Assembly (NCBI RefSeq): GCF_003148885.1
Contig: NZ_QGHD01000001.1
Span: 286,080 to 350,079 of the forward strand
DNA length: 64,000 nt
From: Hallerella porci
GTDB lineage: Bacteria > Fibrobacterota > Fibrobacteria > Fibrobacterales > Fibrobacteraceae
Direction of reading: 5' to 3'
Below the pieces are notes generated by a model, which saw nothing but the letters and a program-made list of their open reading frames with translations, searched no databases and was not told the origin of the DNA. Both the position numbers and the translations under genes were made by a program. Of the stretch, positions 34,220-43,516 are shown one piece after another. Numbering within the stretch: position 1 is the stretch's first letter; the number at the start of each line of letters is the position of its first letter.

Positions 34220-35029
34220 TTATTTTTGAGATTCGGATTCGTCAAAGAGTCCGCGCCAATGACGTTTAATTTCTTCTTCAACTTCTTTGACGCTGAGTTT
34301 GCGCCGAAGAGTTGTGCGGTAGGCGATAGAAATGTAGCCGGTTTCTTCGGAAACGACGATGACTAAGGCATCGCTTTCGGCGGCGAGCGCTTTAGCGGCG
34401 CGGTGGCGCATGCCGTAACTTGTATCTTGTTCCGTTGTAATCGCGGGGAGCGGGAGAATGCATCCGGCGGCGACAATGCTTCGGCTGTTCAAAATCACGG
34501 CTCCATCGTGAAGCGCGGAATTCGGGAAGAAAAGGGCGCGGAGAAGGCGAGAACTAATCCGAGCGTTTAAATATTCTCCGGTGTCCGCATAATTGCGAAG
34601 ACCGACTCGATTTTCTAAAACGATTAACGCACCAAATTGATTCTTCGCTAAATCCTGCACCGCGGTGCCGATTTCTTCGGCAACTTGATTCAGGCCACTC
34701 TGATGAAAGAAAAGAGTCCGCAAATTCATATTCGCAACGGATTGTCCGATGCGCGTTAATGCGCCGCGAATTTCGGGCTGAAAAAGAATCACGACTGCGA
34801 TAATGCCGAGGGTTGCTAAATTGCTCAACAACCAAACGACGGTGTGAAGCTCCCACCACTGTGCAAGAAACCATCCGATAAGTAAAAGACCGCCGCCGAC
34901 AAACATTTGCACCGCACGTGTTCCGCGGAAAAGCAAGAACACATAATAGGCGACAATCGAAATCAAAAAGATATCGAGAATGTCGGCAAAGCGAACGTCG
35001 ATAACGCCGAATAGTTTAAAGAGATGCAT
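34220..35029 (-). CDS. dacA: Diadenylate cyclase (CdaA/DacA type)
   Basis: DacA makes cyclic di-AMP from two ATP. The 269-aa protein has three N-terminal membrane helices (residues 15-80) and a DAC domain with DGAVIL and GMRHRAA, the two nucleotide motifs of the family. c-di-AMP usually controls potassium, turgor and wall homeostasis. The gene overlaps folP by 14 bases in the ftsH-folP-dacA run; glmM or a CdaR regulator is not adjacent. Confidence 0.92.
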   Translation of the reverse strand: MHLFKLFGVIDVRFADILDIFLISIVAYYVFLLFRGTRAVQMFVGGGLLLIGWFLAQWWELHTVVWLLSNLATLGIIAVVILFQPEIRGALTRIGQSVANMNLRTLFFHQSGLNQVAEEIGTAVQDLAKNQFGALIVLENRVGLRNYADTGEYLNARISSRLLRALFFPNSALHDGAVILNSRSIVAAGCILPLPAITTEQDTSYGMRHRAAKALAAESDALVIVVSEETGYISIAYRTTLRRKLSVKEVEEEIKRHWRGLFDESESQK

Positions 35030-35903
35030 GGCGGAAAGCCTTCAAAAGAAGCATCGATTCAACCGCTTCTTTCACATCGTGAACGCGGATGACAGTCGTG
35101 CCAGCGAGAGCGGTAAAAATTCCCGAGACGACAGTCGGAATCAAACGGTCGCTTTTTTCTAATCCCGGCGTTTTTCCGATATAAGATTTGCGAGACATTC
35201 CATAGAGAACGGGGAATCCGGTTTCGAGGAATGCTTCGACGTTAGCGATTAAATCCAAATTGTTTTGCAAATCTTTTCCGAATCCAATTCCCGGATCGAG
35301 GCAAATCGTCTTCGGGTCAACGCCTAAATCGATGAGTTTTTGTGCAGAATGCAAAAGGCTTTCGCGGACTTCTTTCACCACATCGCTGTAGGGTTTGAAA
35401 TCTTGCTGCATCGTGCCAAAGTTTCCGCGCATGTGATTGAGAACGCTCGCCGCATGTGTTTCGGCGATTGTCTTTGCCATCGCGGGGTCAAATTCCAAAG
35501 CGCTGATGTCGTTGATGATATGGGCGCCGGCCTTCATGCTTTCGCGCGCCACTTCGGATTTGACGGTGTCGATTGAAATTGTAAAGTTCCGAGTCGAAAG
35601 AAGCGGGACGAGCTTTTTCACCAAGGGAACGACGCGGTCAATTTCTTCGGCAGCGGAAACGTGAGCGGCTCCCGGACGGGAACTTTCACCGCCGATGTCG
35701 ATAATCGTTGCGCCTTCGTCCAAAAGTTTCTGCGCATGTTGAAACGCTGCGTCTAATGTATTGTGCGTGCCGCCGTCAAAAAAACTGTCGGGGGTAACGT
35801 TCACAATTCCCATCACCGCGGGAACAGGATTTCCCGAAATGACAGTTCCGCAGACATTCCACGCATTCGCTTGACAATTCTTCAAATAATCAGCAAAAGC
35901 CAT
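35016..35903 (-). CDS. folP: Dihydropteroate synthase
   Basis: FolP joins p-aminobenzoate to the pterin pyrophosphate in folate synthesis and is the sulfonamide target. The 295-aa TIM barrel shows MGIVNVTPDSFFDGG, IDIGGESSRPGA, INDISALEFD, DPGIGFGKDLQNN and GMSRKSYIG. It starts at the ATG sharing a base with the ftsH stop (TAATG) and overlaps dacA. Confidence 0.95.
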   Translation of the reverse strand: MAFADYLKNCQANAWNVCGTVISGNPVPAVMGIVNVTPDSFFDGGTHNTLDAAFQHAQKLLDEGATIIDIGGESSRPGAAHVSAAEEIDRVVPLVKKLVPLLSTRNFTISIDTVKSEVARESMKAGAHIINDISALEFDPAMAKTIAETHAASVLNHMRGNFGTMQQDFKPYSDVVKEVRESLLHSAQKLIDLGVDPKTICLDPGIGFGKDLQNNLDLIANVEAFLETGFPVLYGMSRKSYIGKTPGLEKSDRLIPTVVSGIFTALAGTTVIRVHDVKEAVESMLLLKAFRHASL

Positions 35904-37999
35904 TACGCATTTTCTCCTTTGACATTGGGGTCTGTCGGAAGCGGATTCGTTTCCGGCGGAATAGGCGCAGGACGACCCGGATCAGGAGGCGGTTCTTCGT
36001 CTTTCTTTTCTTGTTCGCGCTTCTTGCTCAATTCTTCTTGGAAGCGGTAAGTGCGGCTCTTTTTCGAGTCTTCTAATTTTTCGCCAGCGAGAACGCGATC
36101 CACTTCATCGCGATCCAAGACTTCGTATTCGACGAGGGCGTTTCCTAAAATGTCGAGCTTTTCGCGGTTTTCGATAAGAAGCTGCTTCGCTTTTTCGGCG
36201 AGGCGTTTCACCAAACTATTGATCGCTCCGTCGATTGCTTCGGCCATCTTTTCGGACATTTCCTTCGGGCGGCTGATTTCTCGGCCGAGGAAAATTTCGC
36301 CATCGTTACGGCTGTAGCAAAGAGGACCGATTTCATCATCGAAGCCCCATTCCGTCACCATTTTGCGGGCGAGTTCGGTAGCGCGGGCGATATCGTTCGA
36401 CGCTCCGGTGCTTTGATGATTGAAGCAAATCATTTCTGCCAAGCGTCCCGACATAAGAATCATGATGTTTTCTTCGGCGCTTTCCTTCGAAAGAGAAACG
36501 CGATCGCTTTCCGGAAGCGACATCGTAACGCCGAGAGCGCGTCCGCGCGGAATAATCGTAATCTTATGCAGCGGATCGGAATGCGGACAAAGAAGAGTCA
36601 TAAGAGCGTGACCCGCTTCGTGGAAAGCGGTGTGACGCTTTTCTTCGTCGGACATAAGAAGGGTGCGGTGTTCAGCGCCCATCGCAAGCTTATCGCGGGC
36701 TTCTTCAAAGTCTTGCTTTGTCACTTTTTTGTTGCCAAAGCGAGCGGCGAGAAGTGCTGCTTCGTTGATTAAATTTTCGAGTTCTGCGCCGGCGAGTCCC
36801 GGAGTTCCTTTAGCGATATCTTTAATGTTGACATCGCTTGCCAGAGGCATTTTACGCTTGTTCAAATGCACTTTCAAAATGGCTTCGCGACCGACTAAGT
36901 CAGGAAGTCCAACGGTGATTTGACGGTCAAAACGACCCGGACGCAAAAGCGCTTTATCCAAAACATCGGGGCGGTTCGTCGCTGCGATTAAGATCACGCC
37001 AGCATTGGCCGAGAAGCCGTCCATTTCGACGAGAAGTTGGTTCAAAGTTTGTTCGCGTTCATCGTGACCGCCGCCGAGACCTGCGCCACGTTGACGACCG
37101 ACCGCATCAATTTCATCGATGAAGAGAATGCACGGGGCATTTTTCTTTCCCATTTCAAAGAGATCGCGTACGCGGGCAGCGCCCACGCCGACAAACATTT
37201 CGACAAAATCCGAGCCCGACATGCTGAAGAACGGCACACCGGCTTCGCCTGCAACAGCGCGGGCAAGTAAAGTTTTACCTGTGCCCGGAGGACCGACGAG
37301 AAGAGCGCCCTTCGGAATACGTCCGCCGAGAGCGTCGTATTTTTTCGGGTCTTTCAAGAATTGCACAATTTCTTCCAAATCCGCTTTCGCTTCATCGCAG
37401 CCGGCGACATCTTTGAAAGTCGTCTTCGTTTTGCCGCTTTCGTTCAACTGACGCGCACGGCTTTTGCCAAAGGAGAACATTCCGCCGGGACCTTTTCCGC
37501 CGCCGGTTTGACGCGCCATCATGTACCAGAAAAATCCGATGAGAAGAATGGCGGGGAGGAAGGCAAAAATGCGATCGACCCAACTCGTCGTTTCGTGAAG
37601 AACTCGAATTTTTAAATGTTTACTTTCTTCCCAACCATCGATTTGTTCATTGGTGAGCGAAAGAACGTGGCTCGTAAAGAGAACTGTATTTGCCGGCGTG
37701 GAACTGCTGCGGGCAAAACGCGAAAGGAAACTGCGTTTACTTTGTTCTTGCGCAATTTCATCTTCGTTCATCGCACGCGAGCCTTCAATCGCAATGCCGT
37801 CACGAGTTTGTTGCAATTTTAGACTTTTGATCTCGCTTGTCGGATCATTCATCATCGCCAAAAATTCTGTGCGGGTTAAGTCTTTAGCTTCTTCGCCATC
37901 GTAAAGGCGCATAAAGAACAAAACCATCAAAAGCATCGTTGCAATCAGAAAAAAGTTCCGATTGTGAAACGCAGAAGGAGTCTTAGACTTATTACTCAT
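35903..37999 (-). CDS. ftsH: ATP-dependent zinc metalloprotease FtsH
   Basis: FtsH is a membrane AAA protease for quality control of membrane and short-lived proteins. The 698-aa protein has two membrane segments (about 14-32 and 130-150) around a periplasmic domain, Walker A GPPGTGKT, Walker [18 protein letters not shown], the second region of homology ([20 protein letters not shown]), and the zinc motif HEAGH. A Pro-rich tail follows ([21 protein letters not shown]). It is downstream of tilS, a common order in bacteria. Confidence 0.97.
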   Translation of the reverse strand: MSNKSKTPSAFHNRNFFLIATMLLMVLFFMRLYDGEEAKDLTRTEFLAMMNDPTSEIKSLKLQQTRDGIAIEGSRAMNEDEIAQEQSKRSFLSRFARSSSTPANTVLFTSHVLSLTNEQIDGWEESKHLKIRVLHETTSWVDRIFAFLPAILLIGFFWYMMARQTGGGKGPGGMFSFGKSRARQLNESGKTKTTFKDVAGCDEAKADLEEIVQFLKDPKKYDALGGRIPKGALLVGPPGTGKTLLARAVAGEAGVPFFSMSGSDFVEMFVGVGAARVRDLFEMGKKNAPCILFIDEIDAVGRQRGAGLGGGHDEREQTLNQLLVEMDGFSANAGVILIAATNRPDVLDKALLRPGRFDRQITVGLPDLVGREAILKVHLNKRKMPLASDVNIKDIAKGTPGLAGAELENLINEAALLAARFGNKKVTKQDFEEARDKLAMGAEHRTLLMSDEEKRHTAFHEAGHALMTLLCPHSDPLHKITIIPRGRALGVTMSLPESDRVSLSKESAEENIMILMSGRLAEMICFNHQSTGASNDIARATELARKMVTEWGFDDEIGPLCYSRNDGEIFLGREISRPKEMSEKMAEAIDGAINSLVKRLAEKAKQLLIENREKLDILGNALVEYEVLDRDEVDRVLAGEKLEDSKKSRTYRFQEELSKKREQEKKDEEPPPDPGRPAPIPPETNPLPTDPNVKGENA

Positions 38000-38053
38000 T
38001 TCAATCCTTTAAATATGCAACGCAAAAATACAAATTGCGGGCGACGAAAACTT

Positions 38054-39199
38054 TTATTCGCCGAGTTTTACAATGCTTTCACCGCTTAAAATACAAGGAA
38101 TTGCGTCGCGGACAAATTCGGGAATCCCGAGTTCTGCCATGTATTTGACGAGTTTTCTCGGCGGACGATTTTTAAGAATAATGATATCGCCGTCTTTTTT
38201 CGGGCGGCTTCCGAACGGAAATGGTGCGATTTCTTTTTTCGGATTTTGGCAAAACCAAAAAATGCCGCGGGATTTTTCAAAGAGAAAATTTCCATCGCGC
38301 GAAATTAAATTCGAAGAAAAAGAAAGAGAAGCGGGAAAGTCAAATCCGCGGGCAGTTAACCAAATGCGGAAAATTTCGGCAGCGCCTGCGGGACTTTTGT
38401 GGGAAAGTTTTTCCCAAGCGCAAGAATGAATCGCGAGAGTTTTTTCAAATGGCGAAAAGCGTGCGGAAAACGGCCAAAGTTTTTTTGAAAGAATGAATGG
38501 AGAAATCGTCGCATCGGCTTCTCGAAGAATTTTCGCGTAAAGATTCGAAGCGAGATGACTTACCCGAGAAAGCTGAAGCATATCGGGTTTTAGCGCAGGA
38601 ATTAGTGCGTTTCGCAAAAAATTTCGTGCAAAAGAAATGTCGGCATTCGTTTCATCCGTTACAAAATCGAGATGATTTTTTTTCGCATAAATTTCTAATT
38701 CCGATTTGGAAATTTGCAAAAAAGGACGAATCACATAATCGTCGCGAATGCGGGAAATGCCGCGAAGACCTTTCCAAGAAGAACCGCGCAAAATTCGCAT
38801 TAAAACGGTTTCGGCTTGATCGTTTGCGTGATGCGCAGTAAAAATGGCGTCGGCGCGGACGCTGGAAAGTTCTGCAATTTCATGCAACTCTTGATAGCGG
38901 GCGAGTCGCGCATTTTCTTCGACAGAACCGTTTTCGGTTAACGCCTTTCCGTCTAAGTAACGGATGAAAAATGGAACGTGAAATTTATCCGCAAAATTTT
39001 TGACAAATTCCGCATCGCGGTCTGCTGATTTTCGAAGCCCATGATGAATGTGAGCGATGGCTAATTTTTTAATTCCAAAATTTTTTTGATTTGTGATAAA
39101 GTAATGTGCTAAGCAGATAGAATCCAGTCCGCCTGAAACCGCTAATAAAACATGTTCGAATTTATATTCTGCGATATTTTTTAAAATATCTGAATTCAA
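38054..39199 (-). CDS. tilS: tRNA(Ile)-lysidine synthase
   Basis: TilS converts C34 of the CAU isoleucine tRNA to lysidine. The 381-aa protein has the PP-loop SGGLDS at residues 22-27, IAHIHHGLR, and TAHHANDQAETVLMRILRGS. A C-terminal RNA-binding region follows (PPRKLVKYMAELGIPEFVRDAIP). The frame starts with TTG (39199), preceded by AAGG; no nearer ATG keeps the N-terminal helix. It begins the tilS-ftsH-folP-dacA order. Confidence 0.93.
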   Translation of the reverse strand: MNSDILKNIAEYKFEHVLLAVSGGLDSICLAHYFITNQKNFGIKKLAIAHIHHGLRKSADRDAEFVKNFADKFHVPFFIRYLDGKALTENGSVEENARLARYQELHEIAELSSVRADAIFTAHHANDQAETVLMRILRGSSWKGLRGISRIRDDYVIRPFLQISKSELEIYAKKNHLDFVTDETNADISFARNFLRNALIPALKPDMLQLSRVSHLASNLYAKILREADATISPFILSKKLWPFSARFSPFEKTLAIHSCAWEKLSHKSPAGAAEIFRIWLTARGFDFPASLSFSSNLISRDGNFLFEKSRGIFWFCQNPKKEIAPFPFGSRPKKDGDIIILKNRPPRKLVKYMAELGIPEFVRDAIPCILSGESIVKLGE

Positions 39200-39208
39200 T
39201 TTAAAGCC

Positions 39209-40510
39209 TTACTTTGCTAAAATGTTGGAATAAAAATTTTTGAAATCATCGTATAAAACGTATGGCTTTTCGGGGCAAAATTTGTGCTTTAATTTGTCGC
39301 ATTCGATGGGTAAATTTTGCTCGATTTCGTTATGCAAAAGTTTTACTAAAATAGGGGAATCTTTTTGATTTGATTGATAAAAAATAAATTGAAAGTTGGC
39401 TGCCATCGGGCTAATTTCGTAGTCTTTCCACACAAGGTGCAAATTTTCCATATCAGAAGTTTTCACATTTGCATTTTCTAATTGCAAAAGAGCTGCAAAG
39501 GGCAAAATAACGGTATCGTGTCCAAATCGCAAAGTGACTTTTACATGGTCTTTATTTTTTTTAGAATCATTGAGAATCAAATCGGCTTTTGTTAAAATAT
39601 CTTGTAAAAGAGGTTTTGCGTTTTCTAAGCCTTTCGCATTTGAAAGCGGGCTACTTGCAAGAGTATTATACCACCAAGCATTTTGAGCTTTCCATTTGGC
39701 AAAAAGTTCATCGTATGTCCACAAATCATATAATTCGGTTTGTATTTCGGGGACATTTTGCAGGCTATTTGTAATTTCAAAAAGTTTTGAATAAAAATTT
39801 CCCGCATCAAGATTTTCTTGGACATAAAGGGAATCTTTAAAAATCAAATGGATTAAACGGCTGGGGTTTACGTGGCTGTAAAGCTTTTCATTTTCTTTTT
39901 GCCAAGACTGCGTGTTAGTTTCGTTAATGATTTTTGAAAATTCGAGTGGACATATAAAACGCATTAAATATTTGCTTGATTCTTGATGAATTTTAATCTT
40001 TGGTTTTTGTGCGCGCAATTCTTCTAAAAAAGATGCCATACTTAAAACGCAGCGAATGGATGTGCTCGAATAGGCTTCGATTTGTGCGCTATCTTTGAAA
40101 ATTTCGGGGAAATTTTTAATCATGCGTTTTGCAATTTCTTGGTGCTGCTTGACTCCAAGTTGCGTTAAATCGCCCGCACGATTCGCTGCATATTCATAAA
40201 ATGATTTGATGCGTTTGAATAAAGATTTTCCTAATTCGCTCAGTTGATTTAAAGAATCGGCTTTCGCCAATGTCTTGTATAAATAAATGTAATCGTCTGC
40301 GCTATAATGAAATCGGCTGCCGTGACGACCGTAATGGCTTATATAAAAAGGCTTGTAGCCTTTGGGTGCTTTTGTGTATTTTACATTTGGAGTGGGGTAG
40401 GCATAGTAAGTGCTTCCCAGTTTATGCAGTTCATCTAAATTTTCTAAATGATTTTCTGCAAAACTCAAAGTGCATAAAGCACACAAAAATAAGGCTACAA
40501 GTTTCATCAT
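39209..40510 (-). CDS. Secreted histidine acid phosphatase / MINPP-like phytase
   Basis: The 433-aa exported enzyme (signal ending TLSFA) has the catalytic HYGRHGSRFH (Arg62, His63, Arg66, His68) and a C-terminal RFGHDT with the His-Asp pair, the histidine acid phosphatase branch that includes phytases and multiple inositol polyphosphate phosphatases. A role in releasing phosphate from plant inositol phosphates is plausible for a gut fibre degrader. It begins one base after the stop of the preceding lipoprotein fragment and runs into tilS. Confidence 0.85.
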   Translation of the reverse strand: MMKLVALFLCALCTLSFAENHLENLDELHKLGSTYYAYPTPNVKYTKAPKGYKPFYISHYGRHGSRFHYSADDYIYLYKTLAKADSLNQLSELGKSLFKRIKSFYEYAANRAGDLTQLGVKQHQEIAKRMIKNFPEIFKDSAQIEAYSSTSIRCVLSMASFLEELRAQKPKIKIHQESSKYLMRFICPLEFSKIINETNTQSWQKENEKLYSHVNPSRLIHLIFKDSLYVQENLDAGNFYSKLFEITNSLQNVPEIQTELYDLWTYDELFAKWKAQNAWWYNTLASSPLSNAKGLENAKPLLQDILTKADLILNDSKKNKDHVKVTLRFGHDTVILPFAALLQLENANVKTSDMENLHLVWKDYEISPMAANFQFIFYQSNQKDSPILVKLLHNEIEQNLPIECDKLKHKFCPEKPYVLYDDFKNFYSNILAK

Positions 40511-40511
40511 T

Positions 40512-41132
40512 TTAGCGTTTGCGTTTTAGCATTTGGCGGAAATACGAATGGAAGCTTTTTCTTTCCTCTGCCGCTTTCTTATAAAGTATGGAGTTTTCTT
40601 GCATGGAAGCTGCAATCGTTTTCGCAAGCATTTCTTGTAAGCAAGGAGTTGCTTCGTCGTAATTCATTGTCATCTTGAAGACATCATCGTAATCGCCATA
40701 AAGGTCTTCCTGTTCCTTGCAAGTTTCCTTGGTTAGCGATTTTTCTGTTACAGTTAAATTGCAGGTCTTATTTTCATTAGTTACATTGATTGAAGAAGAG
40801 GTTTCTTCAGTTGAGATAAGTGTGATATTCATAGAAACAGAAACGGTATCCGCCAACAAGTTTAATTTAAATGAATTCGCCGAAGTCACAGAGGCATTTT
40901 CCGAATCAAATCCATATCGATTGGTGTATTGATTTGGAACTTGACCTTTTAGCATGGCGCTTTCTAAATAACCGATGGTCATATCGATTAGAAAAGGGTT
41001 TTTGATTAAACTTGAAAAATCCTCAAACGGAGTTCCATATTGGTATAAAGTATCTTGAGTATAAATGAATTTTACATCAGCAATTAAACTAATACTCCGT
41101 TGTTCTCCTTCTTCATATTGGAATGGTTCCAT
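40512..41132 (-). pseudogene. C-terminal part of a broken lipoprotein, unknown function
   Basis: These 206 codons (MEPFQYEEGEQRSISLIADV onward) are in exactly the same frame as the lipoprotein upstream; only TAA TGG AAA separates them. The piece has no signal peptide or ribosome site of its own. The content is beta-rich with a Thr/Asn-rich strand (SVSMNITLISTEETSSSINV) and a Lys/Arg-rich end. It is most simply the rest of a 341-aa lipoprotein interrupted at 41139-41141. No family is recognised. Confidence 0.6.
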
Positions 41133-41138
41133 TTTCCA

Positions 41139-41537
41139 TTACCCAAAAATAGTGGCATTATTTCCAGTCATTACAGAATAGGAGTAATCATGATAATCTT
41201 CTAAATCACCGCCTTCAAAGGAGGTACATAATGTGTCTTTGTAAATCAAGTAGAAATATTTTGGGAAAATGTAGTCTTTATAGTCTTCGCCTCTGGCGGT
41301 CAAGGTATCATCGTACCAGATCATCGTCCCGTCATCTTCATCGCGGTAGCAGAACGGTTCAAAAGTTTGGTAATAGGGGTAGCCGTCTTCTTCGCCCCAA
41401 GCGACGATGGGAATTTTTAATTCCAATGAATTATCGCCGGCTTTTCGACCGCCATTGTCATCGGAAGCAGAAGATGAATTATCGCAGGCGATTAAACCGA
41501 AAGCGATGAATGCGATGAGTAAAAGTTGTTTTTTCAT
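41139..41537 (-). CDS. Lipoprotein, probably truncated by an in-frame TAA
   Basis: The 132-aa frame has signal GLIACDNSSSASDDNG, then an acidic, aromatic-rich domain (EEDGYPYYQTFEPFCYRDEDDG) and ends NNATIFG. The open frame resumes after the stop for another 208 codons. A similar signal and DNSSSA stretch occurs in the small lipoprotein at 41930-42145, suggesting a local family. Function unknown. It lies between hisI and the phosphatase gene. Confidence 0.65.
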   Translation of the reverse strand: MKKQLLLIAFIAFGLIACDNSSSASDDNGGRKAGDNSLELKIPIVAWGEEDGYPYYQTFEPFCYRDEDDGTMIWYDDTLTARGEDYKDYIFPKYFYLIYKDTLCTSFEGGDLEDYHDYSYSVMTGNNATIFG

Positions 41538-41554
41538 TTTTTCTCCTATGGGTT

Positions 41555-41905
41555 TTATTTTTCACATTTTTTAAAGAAGCAGCTGCGCGCTCCTGTGTGG
41601 CAAGCGACTTGCGGACCGTGCATGCGCACTTTAAAAAGGAGAGCGTCCGAATCGCAATCTGCTGCCCATTCGACAACGGTCATCACGTTTCCGCTCGTGT
41701 CGCCTTTGTGCCAATATTCTTTGCGGCTCCGGCTCCAGAAAACCATTTCGCCACATTCGACGGTGCGGCGAAGCGCTTCTTGATTCATCCAAGCAAGCAT
41801 TAAAACATCGTGCTTGTCGGCGTCTTGAACAATTGCGGGCGCAAGCATTTCGTCGCCAAATTTGACTTCGAATTTTACTTCGCTTAAAATTTCTTCAAAA
41901 TTCAT
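41555..41905 (-). CDS. hisI: Phosphoribosyl-AMP cyclohydrolase
   Basis: HisI opens the purine ring of phosphoribosyl-AMP, step three of histidine synthesis. The 116-aa stand-alone domain shows VLMLAWMNQEALRRT, FWSRSRKEYWHKG, and DCDSDALLFKV...GPQVACHTGARSCFF with the metal-binding Asp and Cys residues. It is not fused to HisE. No other his genes are in the window. Confidence 0.94.
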   Translation of the reverse strand: MNFEEILSEVKFEVKFGDEMLAPAIVQDADKHDVLMLAWMNQEALRRTVECGEMVFWSRSRKEYWHKGDTSGNVMTVVEWAADCDSDALLFKVRMHGPQVACHTGARSCFFKKCEK

Positions 41906-41929
41906 AAAAATCCTTTTTGAAAAAAATGG

Positions 41930-42145
41930 TTAAAATGGTGAGAAATTAAAAATCTGCGCGCGATTAACGGCGCCGGTATCGGAAATTTCAATAATCGGAT
42001 GCTTGATGATGTAATCAAAATTTTGAGAAATGAAATTGCCGTGTGCCGAATCGTTCTCGCATGCAGACGAACTATTATCGCAGGCGGTGAAGAGGGCAAA
42101 GGTGAGTGCGAAAATGGCGAAGATGCCATTCCATTGATTTTTCAT
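41930..42145 (-). CDS. Small lipoprotein of 71 aa, unknown function
   Basis: The start is strong (GGAGGAAAC then ATG) and the signal ends LFTACDNSSSACENDS. Only about 50 residues follow the lipid Cys. The start of the mature part resembles the lipoprotein at 41537. It may be a genuine short lipoprotein or the stump of a longer one. It lies between proA and hisI on the same strand. Confidence 0.55.
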   Translation of the reverse strand: MKNQWNGIFAIFALTFALFTACDNSSSACENDSAHGNFISQNFDYIIKHPIIEISDTGAVNRAQIFNFSPF

Positions 42146-42166
42146 GTTTCCTCCATACGGATTGTT

Positions 42167-43432
42167 TTAGGTTCGGATTTGTCCGTCGCCGAGCAAAATC
42201 CATTTGTAAGTGCAAAGGCTTTCGACGCCCATCGGACCGCGAGCGTGAATTTTATCGGTAGAAATTCCCACTTCTGCACCGAGCCCGTAAACGCCACCGT
42301 CGGCAAGACGCGTACTTGCGTTCACCATAACGCTTGACGAATCCACATTGTTCAAAAAATAAGTTTGCGCTTGTGGATCATTTGCGACAATCGCTTCGGT
42401 GTGTCGGCTGGAATATTTTTCGATGTGTTCGCAGGCAGCTTGAACGCCGTCCACAATTTTTACGCTGCATTTTAAAGCGAGATATTCGTGATGATAATTG
42501 CTTGCGTCGCCGATATCTTGAATGCCCGAAATGCGAAGAGCGGTTTCTTTATCGCCGAACATTTCCACATTTTTTTGACGAAGCGGAGCGAGAATTTTTT
42601 CAATCGATTCGTCCGAAAGATTTTTGTCGAGAAGCAAAGTTTCCATGGTATTGCAAGTGCCGCAGCGCTGCGTTTTTGCGTTCTCCACAATTTTCGTTGC
42701 CATCGCAATGTCGGCGGATTTGTCCACGTAAACGTGGCAGATTCCGTTGAAATGTTTGATGACGGGAATAGAACTTTGTTCGACGACTGCGCGGATTAAA
42801 TTTTCTCCGCCGCGAGGAATGACCAAATCCAAATAATCCCGCTGCTTGAGAAGAGCGGTGACGACAGCATGATCGGTTTCTTCGACCAACTGCACCGCGT
42901 CAGCGTCCACGCCACAAGATGCGATTGCACTGCGGAAAATTTTAGCGAGAATTTTTGACGAATGAATGGATTCTTTTCCGCCGCGTAAAACGACTGCATT
43001 GCCTGATTTAAAACAGAGCGCAGCACCGTCGATCGTTACATTCGGGCGACTTTCGTAGATAAAGAAAACGCAGCCGAGCGGAACCGAAACGCGGGAAATG
43101 GCAACGCCGTTTTCGAGCTTTCGCGATTCCAAAACGCGGTTCAGCGGATCGGGGAAAGAGGCGATTTCTTCGACGCCTTTCGCCATCGCTAAAATGCGGT
43201 CATGGTTCAACGTCAAACGATCTAGTTTCGCTGCCGAAAGAGTCGCTTTGTTATTTTCGATGTCCAAGGAATTTGCTTGGAGAATTTCTGCTTCGGAGGC
43301 GCGGAGCGCTTTGGCGACTTGCTGCAAAGCATGATTACGAACATCGGCAGAAAGAGTGCGAATTTTTGCAGAAGCGACGCGGGCTTTTTTCGCTAGCGTT
43401 TCTGCGTAAGTTTGAATTTCGTCAAAAGTCAT
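42167..43432 (-). CDS. proA: Gamma-glutamyl phosphate reductase
   Basis: ProA makes glutamate semialdehyde in proline synthesis using NADPH. The 421-aa aldehyde dehydrogenase-fold protein has the catalytic Cys in QRCGTCNTMETLL, FIYESRPNVTIDGAALCFKSGN, LRGGKES, and the C-terminal GGVYGLGAEVGISTDKIHARGPMG. Length is typical. proB is not adjacent. Confidence 0.96.
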   Translation of the reverse strand: MTFDEIQTYAETLAKKARVASAKIRTLSADVRNHALQQVAKALRASEAEILQANSLDIENNKATLSAAKLDRLTLNHDRILAMAKGVEEIASFPDPLNRVLESRKLENGVAISRVSVPLGCVFFIYESRPNVTIDGAALCFKSGNAVVLRGGKESIHSSKILAKIFRSAIASCGVDADAVQLVEETDHAVVTALLKQRDYLDLVIPRGGENLIRAVVEQSSIPVIKHFNGICHVYVDKSADIAMATKIVENAKTQRCGTCNTMETLLLDKNLSDESIEKILAPLRQKNVEMFGDKETALRISGIQDIGDASNYHHEYLALKCSVKIVDGVQAACEHIEKYSSRHTEAIVANDPQAQTYFLNNVDSSSVMVNASTRLADGGVYGLGAEVGISTDKIHARGPMGVESLCTYKWILLGDGQIRT

Positions 43433-43516
43433 AAGATAATTACAATATAATTAGAATTGAAAACTGAAAAGAAATCCGCTGAAAATGAACTCGCATTTTT
43501 GGTGCAAAATTTCATT

